From: Variovorax sp. 679
GTDB taxonomy: Bacteria; Pseudomonadota; Gammaproteobacteria; Burkholderiales; Burkholderiaceae_C
NCBI RefSeq assembly: GCF_003952185.1
Contig: NZ_RXFS01000005.1
Span: 124,001-188,000 of the forward strand
Direction of reading: 5' to 3'
Length of the DNA: 64,000 nucleotides
Positions 55,747-64,000 of this stretch are shown one piece after another. The notes beneath the pieces were generated by a model. That model saw nothing but the letters and a program-made list of their open reading frames with translations, had not been told where the DNA came from and searched no databases. The position numbers and the translations under genes were made by a program. The first letter of the stretch is position 1; each line of letters opens with the position of its first letter.

Positions 55747-58056
55747 GTGAGCTCGATCGCCGACAAGTTCAAGAAATTACTCCCCGCGAACAGCGGGAAC
55801 GACAAGGCCCGCGTCGATGGCTCCGGTTCGATATCGATCGACGATGTCGACACCGTCCAGGTTCCGGACGAGAAAACCGTGCGCCTCGCCAAGAAGGGCT
55901 CCGAGCCCGCCGACACCAGCTTCGGCGATGTCGACCTGCCCGGTGGCGGCGATGCCGCCAACGAGCCCGGCGCGGCAATGGCCGAAGCGGCGCCCGATGC
56001 TAGCGGCGGCCGTGCGGGCTCCAGCCCCGCGAAGCAGCAGCGGATCCTGGCCATCATGCTGGCGATCGTGGTGCTGTTGCTGCTGCTGGTAGCCGGCTCC
56101 GCCATTCTTCGCGCCGAACGCCTCGCGCAGCAGGTGGCTGCCACCGGCCAGTCGCTGATGCAGTCGCAGCGTCTCGCCAAGTCGATCTCGCAGGCCCTCG
56201 TCGGCAGCCCCTCGGCGTTCGTCGAAGTGAAGGACAGCGCGGACGACCTCTCGCGCCGCGTGCAGGGCCTGACCAACGGTGACGATTCCCTGCGTCTGGA
56301 GGCCGTCGGCAACCAGTACGACGAGGAAATGAACAAGATCAACCCCCTCGTCACCCGCGCCGAGGCCAGTGCCAAGTCCGTGCTGGCCCAGCGCCAGATC
56401 CTGACGCAGGTGGGCGCCGCTCTGCGCGACATCAACCAGCAGTCGTCCACGCTGCTCGAGATGACGGAAACTGTCGCCTCGCTGAAGATGCAGCAGAACG
56501 CCACGCTGCCCGAGATCTCCGCCGCCGGCCAGCTCGTGATGCTGACGCAGCGCATCGGCAAGTCGACCAACGAGTTCTTCACGGTCGAGGGTGTGAACCC
56601 CGACGCCGTGTTCCTGCTGGGCAAGGACCTGAACACCTTCCAGGAAACCACGCGCGGCCTGCTCGACGGCAATGCGCAGCAGCGCTTCCCCGGCTCGAAG
56701 GACCCGCAGACGCGCCAGCAGCTCGAGGCCATCCTGAAGACCTACGAGCAGATGCGCACGCAGGCTTCGGCCATTCTGGGCAACCTGCAGGGTCTGGTGG
56801 CGGCGCGCGAAGCGCAGGCCTCGATCCTGACCGACAGCGAGCCGCTGCGTAAGTCGCTCGGCGACCTGCAGGAAAAGCTCTCCGCCCGCACCGGTCTCGG
56901 CGCCGGCACCATCGTGCTGCTGTTCGTGCTGTCGCTGGCCGCCCTGGCACTCGCGGGCGCCATCGGTTTCGTGCAGGTGCGCGAAGGCCGCGAACGTGCC
57001 GCCGTCGCCGAACGCGAGCGTCTGGCTGCCGAACAGGCTTCCGACGAAGCTGGCCGCGTGAACAACGCCAACCAGGCCGCCATTCTTCGCCTGATGAACG
57101 AACTGCAGACAGTGGCCGAAGGCGACCTGACGCAGGAAGCCACCGTGACCGAGGACATCACCGGCGCCATCGCCGACTCGGTGAACTACACGGTGGAAGA
57201 ACTGCGACTGCTGGTGGGCAACGTGCAGAACACGGCGACCCGCGTGGCACAGACGACGTCGCAGGTGGAAAGCACCTCGACCGAACTGCTCGCCGCATCC
57301 ACCGAACAGCTGCGCGAGATTCGCGAAACCGGCCAGTCGGTGCTGACCATGGCCGAGCGAATCAACGGCGTGTCCACGCAGGCGCAAGAGTCCGCCACGG
57401 TGGCGCGCCAGTCGCTGCAGGCTGCATCCTCGGGCCTGCAGGCCGTGCAGAACGCCATCGGCGGTATGAACTCCATCCGCGACCAGATCCAGGAAACCTC
57501 CAAGCGGATCAAGCGCCTGGGCGAATCCTCGCAGGAGATCGGTGAAATCACGGAGCTGATCTCGGACATTACCGAACAGACGAACGTGCTGGCGCTGAAC
57601 GCTGCCATTCAGGCCGCGTCCGCGGGTGAAGCCGGCCGAGGCTTCTCGGTGGTGGCGGAAGAAGTTCAGCGGCTGGCCGAACGCTCCGCGGACGCCACGC
57701 GCCAGATCTCGGCGCTGGTGAAGGCGATTCAGACCGACACGCAGGACGCGGTGGGCGCCATGGAGCGTTCCACGCAGGGTGTGGTCGAAGGGGCCAAGCT
57801 GTCCGACAACGCGGGTACCGCGCTGTCCGAGATCGACCGCGTGTCGCGCCGACTCGCCGACCTGATCGAGCAGATTTCGCAATCCGCCTCCCGCGAAGCC
57901 GATTCGGCCAACGTGGTGGCCGCGAACATCCAGCACATTTTTGCGGTGACGGAGCAGACCGGAGAAGGTACGCGTACCACGGCCCAGCAGGTGCGCGAAC
58001 TGTCGCAGATGGCCGAAGAACTGCGCCGCTCGGTGGCCCGTTTCAAGATTGCCTGA
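55747..58056 (+). CDS. pilJ: Pilus chemoreceptor PilJ (methyl-accepting type)
   Basis: A 769-aa membrane receptor. An unstructured, acidic N-terminus of about 95 residues precedes the first membrane helix (about 99-120), a periplasmic domain of two PilJ repeats (about 125-380) and the second helix (about 386-408). A HAMP region and the long signalling coiled coil follow, with the conserved tip EQTNVLALNAAIQAASAGEA near 606-625. It senses surface contact or ligands for twitching motility and drives ChpA through PilI. The GTG at 55747 is the start. The leading acidic segment is longer than in Pseudomonas PilJ. Confidence 0.93.
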   Translation: MSSIADKFKKLLPANSGNDKARVDGSGSISIDDVDTVQVPDEKTVRLAKKGSEPADTSFGDVDLPGGGDAANEPGAAMAEAAPDASGGRAGSSPAKQQRILAIMLAIVVLLLLLVAGSAILRAERLAQQVAATGQSLMQSQRLAKSISQALVGSPSAFVEVKDSADDLSRRVQGLTNGDDSLRLEAVGNQYDEEMNKINPLVTRAEASAKSVLAQRQILTQVGAALRDINQQSSTLLEMTETVASLKMQQNATLPEISAAGQLVMLTQRIGKSTNEFFTVEGVNPDAVFLLGKDLNTFQETTRGLLDGNAQQRFPGSKDPQTRQQLEAILKTYEQMRTQASAILGNLQGLVAAREAQASILTDSEPLRKSLGDLQEKLSARTGLGAGTIVLLFVLSLAALALAGAIGFVQVREGRERAAVAERERLAAEQASDEAGRVNNANQAAILRLMNELQTVAEGDLTQEATVTEDITGAIADSVNYTVEELRLLVGNVQNTATRVAQTTSQVESTSTELLAASTEQLREIRETGQSVLTMAERINGVSTQAQESATVARQSLQAASSGLQAVQNAIGGMNSIRDQIQETSKRIKRLGESSQEIGEITELISDITEQTNVLALNAAIQAASAGEAGRGFSVVAEEVQRLAERSADATRQISALVKAIQTDTQDAVGAMERSTQGVVEGAKLSDNAGTALSEIDRVSRRLADLIEQISQSASREADSANVVAANIQHIFAVTEQTGEGTRTTAQQVRELSQMAEELRRSVARFKIA

Positions 58057-58088
58057 CAACAGATAGATAAGAACGGCGAGCATCCAAC

Positions 58089-61000
58089 GTGTCGATTCAA
58101 ACCCCTGCCACGGCCCCTCACGCCGGCAACACGCCGGTCACCGAAGACCTCGGGCCGCTGGCCTGGGTGCTGGGAGAAATCCAGAAATCCCTTGATGGTG
58201 TAGGCAAGTCGTTGCGGCGCTTCGTGCGCGAGGTGGATGCCGCGAGCGAGCCCGAGAGCGGGCCGCTGCAGATGGCCCGCCAGCAACTTCACCAGGCCGT
58301 CGGCGCGCTCCAGATGGTGGGGCATTCCTCGCCGGCGCTGGTGCTGGGCGCCATCGAATTCGCGGTGCAAGGCTTCATCGCCGAGCCGCAGCGCTGCACT
58401 GAGGCTGCGGTGCACAAGATCGAGCGTGCCGGCTTTGCCGTCACCGATTTCCTCGGCGCGCTGCTGGCTGGCAAGCCGGTCTCGTCGGTCGCGCTCTTTC
58501 CCCAGTACCGCGACGTGCTGGAACTGGTCGGCAACGAGCGCGTGCATCCGGCGGACCTCTGGAGCACCGCGTGGCGCTGGGTCGAGATCAAGCCGGCGGT
58601 CACGCAGGCGGCCGTCGCCTACGACCCGGCCGTGCGCTCCCGGCTCGACCGCGAGGTGCTGCAGCTGGTCAAGAGCGGCGACACGCAGGCCGCGCGCCGG
58701 CTGCATGCGCTGTGCCTGGGCCTCGGCCGTGGCGCTCTGCTGCCCCGCGTCGCCAGCTTCTGGACCCTGGCCGCCGGCTTCTTCGAAGCCCTGGCCACCG
58801 GGCTGATCACGCCCGACGCCTACGTCAAGCGCGCCGCCTCGCGCGTGCTGCTGCAGTACGCCACGCTTGCGCGCGGCGACAGCCTCGTGTCCGACCGCCT
58901 CGGGCAAGACCTGCTCTTCTTCTGCGCGCAGGCCGTACCCGCCGCCGGCGACGACGCAGCCACGCTGCGCACCGTGCGCCTCGCGTGGGGCATCTCCGGC
59001 GAGCAGCGCATCGACTACAACGCCGAGCAGTTCGGCCGTTTCGATCCGCTCGTGCTGCAACAGGCGCGCAAGCGCATCGAGACCGCCAAGGAAATGTGGT
59101 CGGCGCTTTCGGGCGGCGACATCACCCGCACGCGCCAGGTGGCCGACACCTTCGCGCAGCTCGGCGAATCGCTGCAGAAGCTGCATCCGCCGAGCCTGCC
59201 GATGGTGCAGGCCCTGACCCATGCGGTCGAAGCTTCCGTGCGTTCCGGCCAGGCGCCGGGCACCGAACTCGCGATGGAAGTCGCCACCTCGGTGCTCTAC
59301 CTGGAAGCCGCCCTCGAAGACCTCGACCCGAGCGATCCCCAGCTCACCGCCCGCACGCTGCAGCTGGCGGGCCGCATCGAGCGCGTTCGCGCCGGCGGCC
59401 ATTCCGAGCCGCTCGAGCCGTGGATGGAGGATCTCTACCGCCGCGTGAGCGACCGCCAGACCATGGGCACCGTGGTCGACGAGCTGCGCAGCCACCTGAG
59501 CGAACTCGAGAAGTCGCTCGACCAGTATTTCCGCCGCCCGGCCGAAAAGGGCCTGCTGCGCACCGTGCCGACGCAGCTCATGCAGATGCGCGGCGTGTTC
59601 TCCGTGCTCGGCCTCGACCAGGCCGCGCTCACCGTGCAGCGCATGCGCGACGACGTCGAGGCGATGCTCGTCAGCACCTCGCCGGCCGAGGAAATGGCCG
59701 GCTTCGACGCGCTCGGCAACAACCTCGGCGCGCTCGGCTTCCTGATCGACATGCTGGGCTACCAGCCTGCGCTGGCCAAGCGCCTGTTCGTGTTCGACGC
59801 CGATGCAGGCGAGCTCAAGCCGCTGATGGGCCGCCAGGCCGCCGACGCCACGGCCGCCGAGGGCGCAGCGCCCAGCCAGGCGCCGGCCGCCCCGGTGCTC
59901 AGCATCGAGGAAGTCGACGCCCAGATCGCCTCGAAGCTCGCGGCGCTCGCCGCGCCCAAGACCAAGCCCTCGCCGATCGAGGAATTCAGCAGCAAGGCCG
60001 ACAGCTGGACCCACAAGATCTCCGGTCCGACCGCGCTGCCCGACACCGAGGTCACCGAGCTCGAAGAAGACGACCTGCAGAACATCTTCCTCGACGAGGC
60101 CCGCGAGGTGGTTCAGAACGGCCTGGCCGCCATTGCCGAACTCGCCGGCTACCCGGACGACACCGAAGAGCTCACGATCCTGCGCCGCGCGTTCCACACG
60201 CTCAAGGGCAGCTCGCGCATGGTCGGCCTCACCGAGTTCGGCGATGCCGCGTGGTCGCTCGAACAGGTGCTCAACACCTGGCTGGCCGACCAGCGCGCCG
60301 CCACGCCGGAACTGCTGGCAGGCACCGAGCGCACGATGAAGGAGTTCGGCGAGTGGGTCGAGGCCATCGCCGCCGGCTCCGCTCATGGCTGGAAGTCCGC
60401 ACCGTTCAGCAGCGTGGCCAACGCGCTGCTGGCGGGCGAGCCCGTGCCTCCGCCGGTGCGCGTGGCCGATGCGGAGGCCCTGGCGGTCGCCGCGCGCCAC
60501 ATCGCGGCCGAGCCGCCGACGTACGCACCCGAGCCGCTCGAGGTGGCTGCACCTGCGCCGGTGGCGGCCGAGTTGCCGCCCCTGCAGCTGCCCGACCTGC
60601 CGGATCTGTCGCTGACGACGGAAGAGCCGGCACCGGCACCGGCACCAGCACCGGTCGCTGCCCCCGAGGCGCCGTCGCTCGAGACCGTGGCCTGGCAGGA
60701 GCCGGAGCCCGTGAAGGCCGCGACGCCGGAGGACGACGATTTCGCGTCGACCGACTTCATCGATTTCGAGGCGAAGCAGACCGACGAACCCCCGCCGCTG
60801 GTGCTGCCGAGTGGCGAGATGTTCGACTTCCTGGCGCCGCCCGCGAGAACGCCCGCGGTGGTGGAGCTGAAGTCGGAGCCTGTGGAGCCGCCAGCTCCTG
60901 CCGCCGAAGCCATTCCCGCCACCGTGCCGACCACGGCCGGCGAGCCCGATCTGCAGTGGGAGCCCGAACCGCTGCCCGTGCAGGCTGCCGCCGAACCTGA

Positions 61001-64000
61001 AGTGGTCGAGGCCGCGCCGGAGCCGCTGCATGCGGTGCACGTGGAAGAGCCGGTCGCCGAGCCCGAGCCCGAGCCCGCCCCGGTGGCCGTCGAGGAAGTG
61101 GTCGTGCCCATCTTCCAGGCGCCGGCCGTGCCCGCCGAAGCGCAGATCCTCGTCGCCGATGCCGTGCCCGAAGAACCCGCCACGGCAGCCGAGCCCGAGC
61201 CGGTCGAGGCCGCCGCGCCGCAGGAAAGCGCCGAGGACCAGGTCAAGGTCATCGGCCCGCTGCGCATCGGCATCCAGCTCTACAACGTCTATCTCAACGA
61301 GGCCGATGAATGGTCCCGCCAGCTCGCCACCGACGTGGGCGAGTGGGCACTCGAGTCGCATGAGCGCCTGTCCGACTCGACCGTTGCGCTGGCCCATTCG
61401 CTGGCCGGCAGCTCGGCCACGGTCGGTTTCCACAGCCTGTCCGGCATGGCCCGCCTGTTCGAGGCCGCGCTGCAGCACCTGCAGATGCAGGGCAGCGGCA
61501 CGCGCGAGCAGGGCACCGTGCTGGTGGCCGCCGCCGACGAGCTGCGCCGTCTGCTGCACCAGTTCGCGGTCGGCTTCCTGCGCGATCCGGCCGAAGGCAC
61601 GCTGCAGGCGTTGCGCGACATCGCCAACTCGCCGATGCCGACCGAAGTCGCCATGCGTGCCGAAATCCGGCCGCTGCAGCAGGTGGTGGTGAGCGAACCC
61701 GTCGCCGACGTGGCGCTGGACGATTCCGAAGACGCCATCGACCTGGCCGACGCGGTCGACGTCGACCTGTTCCCGATCTTCGAGGAAGAGGCGGCCGAAC
61801 TGCTGCCCCAGCTCGGCGAGGCGCTGCGCCAGTGGGCGCACCACCCCGACGACAGCGCGCCGCGCGCCTCGGTGCTGCGCACGCTGCACACGCTCAAGGG
61901 CAGCGCCCGGCTGGCCGGCGCCATGCGCCTGGGCGAGCGCGCGCACCGCATGGAGTCCGAGATCGAAATCCTGGGCTCCCAGGGGGCCGAGCGCTCCGAC
62001 ATCGAGAAACTGCTGACTCGCCTCGACGCGCTCCAGGCCACCTTCGACGCGCTGCGCGCGGCCGACGACGCCACGCAGGTCGAGCTGGCCCAGATCGTGG
62101 CCGCGGCCACCGCGACATCGCCCGTCATCCAGGTGTCGCAGGCGGCGCCCGAAGCCGGTGTGCCAGCGAACGACGAAACCGTCGCTCCCGTGGCGAGCCT
62201 GGTGGACGAACCCGACGCAGCGGCAGCAGCACCGGACGCACCCGCGACGCTGCAGCCGCGTCCCGCGCCCGCACTGCTCACGCCCCTGCGCGCCGCGACG
62301 GGCCAGGCTGTGCGCATCCGCACCCAGCTGCTCGACCGCCTGGTCGCGCAGACCGGCGAGGTCATCATCACGCGTTCGCGCCTTGAGGCCGAGCTGGGCC
62401 AGCTGCGCGGTTCGCTGTCCGACCTCACGGGCAACCTGGACCGCCTGCGCCAGCAGCTGCGCGACATCGAGGTGCAGGCCGAAAGCCAGATGCAGTCGCG
62501 CCTCGCGCAGGCCAAGGACTCGCAGCAGAGCTTCGACCCGCTGGAGTTCGACCGCTTCACCCGCGTGCAGGAACTCACGCGCATGATGGCCGAGTCGGTG
62601 AACGACGTGGCCACCGTGCAGCGCACGCTGCAGAAGACGGTGCAGGCGACGGAAGACGACCTCAGCGTGCAGGCGCGCCAGACGCGCGAACTGCAGCGCG
62701 GCCTGCTGCGTACGCGCATGGTGGAGTTCGAAGGCATCTCCGACCGCCTCTACCGCGTGGTGCGCCAGGCCTCGAAGGACACCGGCAAGCAGGTGCGCCT
62801 GGACATCGTCGGCGGCTCCATCGAAATGGACCGCGGCGTGCTGGACCGCATGACGCCCGCCTTCGAGCATCTGCTGCGCAACTGCGTGGCCCACGGCATC
62901 GAGGATGCGGCCGTGCGCGAGAAGGCCGGCAAGGACGCCAGCGGCCTGATCGTCATCGACCTGCATCATGAAGGCAACGACGTCTCGGTGAGCTTCCGCG
63001 ACGACGGCGCCGGGCTGGACAACAAGCGCATCGCCGAGCGCGCCCGCGCCCTCGGCCTGCTGGGCCATGACCAGGAACTGTCGGCCGAGGAGGCCACCGA
63101 GCTGATCTTCAAGCCCGGCTTCTCGACGGCGGGCCAGGTCTCCGAACTGGCCGGCCGCGGCATCGGCATGGACGTGGTGCGCGCGCAGATCGCGGCGCTC
63201 GGCGGCCGCATCGAGACGCACAGCACCCAGGGCGAGGGCACCACCTTCAAGCTGGTGCTGCCGTTGACCACCGCCGTGACGCACGTGGTGATGCTGCGCG
63301 CGGGCGAGGTGTCCATCGGCGTGCCGTCGAACCTGGTCGAACTGGTGCAGCGCGTGGGCGGGACCGATCTCGAGGCGGCCTACCTGCACAACAGCCATCC
63401 CTTCGGCAGCGAGCAGGTGCCGTTCTACTGGGCCGGCGCATTGCTGCAGTCCTCGACCCGCAGCGAGCATGCGGCGGCCAAGAACAACACCATCGTCGTC
63501 GTGCGAAGCGCCGCGCAGCGCGTGGCCCTGCACGTGGACGAAGTGCTGGGCAACCAGGAAGTCGTGGTGAAGAACCTCGGCCCGCAGCTCGCGCGGCTGC
63601 CCGGCCTGGCCGGTATCTCGGTGCTGGCTTCGGGCGCGGTGGCGCTGATCTACAACCCCGTGGCACTGGCCGCGGTGCACGGCGAACAGGCGCGCGAGCG
63701 CCAGGCCGCTGCGCTGGTGGCACCTGCCGCGAGCGCCCCGGCGGAGCACGGCGCACCGCAGGAACCGGTGCAGGTGCTGGCACCTGTGGCGCCGCAGATT
63801 CCGCTGGTGCTGGTGGTGGACGACTCCATCACCGTGCGCCGCGTCACGCAGCGCCTGCTGCAGCGCGAAGGCTATCGCGTGTCGCTCGCGGCCGACGGCC
63901 TGCAGGCGCTCGAGCGCCTTCAGCAGGAGCGCCCGGCGGTGGTGCTGTCGGACATCGAGATGCCGCGCATGGACGGCTTCGACCTGGCCCGCAACATCCG
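58089..64000 (+). CDS. chpA: Pil-Chp hybrid histidine kinase ChpA/PilL (C-terminus cut by window edge)
   Basis: A very large CheA-type kinase; 1970 codons are in the window and the gene runs off the right end inside its receiver domain. From the GTG at 58089: an N-terminal HPt-like module (LHQAVGALQMVG, His68); a His-less module near 495; HPt domains at His703 (HTLKGSSRM), His1103 (HSLAGSSA) and His1267 (HTLKGSARL); an Ala/Pro/Glu-rich linker (about 770-1055); an ATPase domain (N-box Asn1598, then DDGAGLD and GRGIGMDVV); a CheW-like domain; and a receiver with Asp1911-Asp1912 and phospho-Asp1955. It phosphorylates PilG and PilH. Confidence 0.93.
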   Translation, partial: MSIQTPATAPHAGNTPVTEDLGPLAWVLGEIQKSLDGVGKSLRRFVREVDAASEPESGPLQMARQQLHQAVGALQMVGHSSPALVLGAIEFAVQGFIAEPQRCTEAAVHKIERAGFAVTDFLGALLAGKPVSSVALFPQYRDVLELVGNERVHPADLWSTAWRWVEIKPAVTQAAVAYDPAVRSRLDREVLQLVKSGDTQAARRLHALCLGLGRGALLPRVASFWTLAAGFFEALATGLITPDAYVKRAASRVLLQYATLARGDSLVSDRLGQDLLFFCAQAVPAAGDDAATLRTVRLAWGISGEQRIDYNAEQFGRFDPLVLQQARKRIETAKEMWSALSGGDITRTRQVADTFAQLGESLQKLHPPSLPMVQALTHAVEASVRSGQAPGTELAMEVATSVLYLEAALEDLDPSDPQLTARTLQLAGRIERVRAGGHSEPLEPWMEDLYRRVSDRQTMGTVVDELRSHLSELEKSLDQYFRRPAEKGLLRTVPTQLMQMRGVFSVLGLDQAALTVQRMRDDVEAMLVSTSPAEEMAGFDALGNNLGALGFLIDMLGYQPALAKRLFVFDADAGELKPLMGRQAADATAAEGAAPSQAPAAPVLSIEEVDAQIASKLAALAAPKTKPSPIEEFSSKADSWTHKISGPTALPDTEVTELEEDDLQNIFLDEAREVVQNGLAAIAELAGYPDDTEELTILRRAFHTLKGSSRMVGLTEFGDAAWSLEQVLNTWLADQRAATPELLAGTERTMKEFGEWVEAIAAGSAHGWKSAPFSSVANALLAGEPVPPPVRVADAEALAVAARHIAAEPPTYAPEPLEVAAPAPVAAELPPLQLPDLPDLSLTTEEPAPAPAPAPVAAPEAPSLETVAWQEPEPVKAATPEDDDFASTDFIDFEAKQTDEPPPLVLPSGEMFDFLAPPARTPAVVELKSEPVEPPAPAAEAIPATVPTTAGEPDLQWEPEPLPVQAAAEPEVVEAAPEPLHAVHVEEPVAEPEPEPAPVAVEEVVVPIFQAPAVPAEAQILVADAVPEEPATAAEPEPVEAAAPQESAEDQVKVIGPLRIGIQLYNVYLNEADEWSRQLATDVGEWALESHERLSDSTVALAHSLAGSSATVGFHSLSGMARLFEAALQHLQMQGSGTREQGTVLVAAADELRRLLHQFAVGFLRDPAEGTLQALRDIANSPMPTEVAMRAEIRPLQQVVVSEPVADVALDDSEDAIDLADAVDVDLFPIFEEEAAELLPQLGEALRQWAHHPDDSAPRASVLRTLHTLKGSARLAGAMRLGERAHRMESEIEILGSQGAERSDIEKLLTRLDALQATFDALRAADDATQVELAQIVAAATATSPVIQVSQAAPEAGVPANDETVAPVASLVDEPDAAAAAPDAPATLQPRPAPALLTPLRAATGQAVRIRTQLLDRLVAQTGEVIITRSRLEAELGQLRGSLSDLTGNLDRLRQQLRDIEVQAESQMQSRLAQAKDSQQSFDPLEFDRFTRVQELTRMMAESVNDVATVQRTLQKTVQATEDDLSVQARQTRELQRGLLRTRMVEFEGISDRLYRVVRQASKDTGKQVRLDIVGGSIEMDRGVLDRMTPAFEHLLRNCVAHGIEDAAVREKAGKDASGLIVIDLHHEGNDVSVSFRDDGAGLDNKRIAERARALGLLGHDQELSAEEATELIFKPGFSTAGQVSELAGRGIGMDVVRAQIAALGGRIETHSTQGEGTTFKLVLPLTTAVTHVVMLRAGEVSIGVPSNLVELVQRVGGTDLEAAYLHNSHPFGSEQVPFYWAGALLQSSTRSEHAAAKNNTIVVVRSAAQRVALHVDEVLGNQEVVVKNLGPQLARLPGLAGISVLASGAVALIYNPVALAAVHGEQARERQAAALVAPAASAPAEHGAPQEPVQVLAPVAPQIPLVLVVDDSITVRRVTQRLLQREGYRVSLAADGLQALERLQQERPAVVLSDIEMPRMDGFDLARNI

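Noticed and set aside
57729..63749. A 2006-codon open frame on the minus strand opposite pilJ and chpA
   Set aside because: It mirrors the codon bias of the sense genes: Arg/His/Gly/Leu-rich, no domain, no ribosome binding site. GC-rich third positions keep the antisense frame free of stops.

Overview
The window is about 64 kb of GC-rich DNA with dense, short-spaced genes. Gene content and order point to a member of the Burkholderiales, most likely Comamonadaceae close to Variovorax: the rubredoxin-pilG-pilH-pilI-pilJ-chpA block beside hemL and thiD, dusB-fis-purH, a complete ribose operon, and several CoA-dependent catabolic genes. This assignment is an inference from synteny and protein style; there is no rRNA gene to confirm it. 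I see no phage, insertion sequence or CRISPR array.

Layout. 1-2073: a fatty acid hydroxylase (cut by the left edge), a divergent LpxH-like phosphoesterase and a small unknown. 2238-16815: an acyl-CoA catabolic cluster (paired acyl-CoA dehydrogenases, an alpha-methylacyl-CoA racemase-like CoA-transferase family enzyme, a CoA ligase, a third dehydrogenase, then SDR, thiolase and enoyl-CoA hydratase), interrupted by two tandem paralogous AP2-repeat proteins and a MalT-type LuxR regulator. 16882-24757: diguanylate cyclase, DMT exporter, AraC regulator, phosphoesterase, nitroreductase, an AlkK-like acyl-CoA ligase and two unknowns. 25025-26672: copper genes (PCuAC, SCO, DUF2946). 26754-30571: a Met-type tRNA with its own promoter and terminator, a VWA lipoprotein, and a divergent ECF sigma/anti-sigma pair. 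30588-37242: enoyl-CoA hydratase, SMR exporter, a DUF2325 protein behind a Fur-like box, M61 peptidase, DsbC, a UbiH-family monooxygenase and a MOSC protein. 37265-43402: the rbs operon (rbsB-A-C-R-K-D). 43614-49813: ychF, a zeta-toxin-like pair, a GST, a YqaA-type membrane protein, dusB, fis, purH. 49850-54018: TetR and a secreted protein around an inverted repeat, then thiD-hemL-unknown. 54130-64000: rubredoxin and the Pil-Chp chemosensory operon, with chpA cut by the right edge.

Most interesting signals. (1) A 16-bp palindrome, (T/C)CGTC-N6-GACGA followed by TG, occurs at four promoters of lipid/acyl-CoA genes (2238, 4677, 13895, 21701), always in the same orientation and 22-23 intervening bases before a -10-like hexamer; one copy lies in the divergent promoter of the MalT-type regulator, which suggests a local regulon with a class-II activator. 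(2) A 93-bp element with two hairpins lies, in the same orientation, upstream of three unrelated genes (MOSC, rbsA, hemL), with compensatory changes in one stem of the third, diverged copy. (3) Two adjacent colinear proteins carry three AP2-like repeats each and no nuclease domain.

The ends of the window truncate one gene on each side. Promoter and operator calls rest on pattern only. Gene starts were chosen by ribosome binding sites, overlaps and family length.
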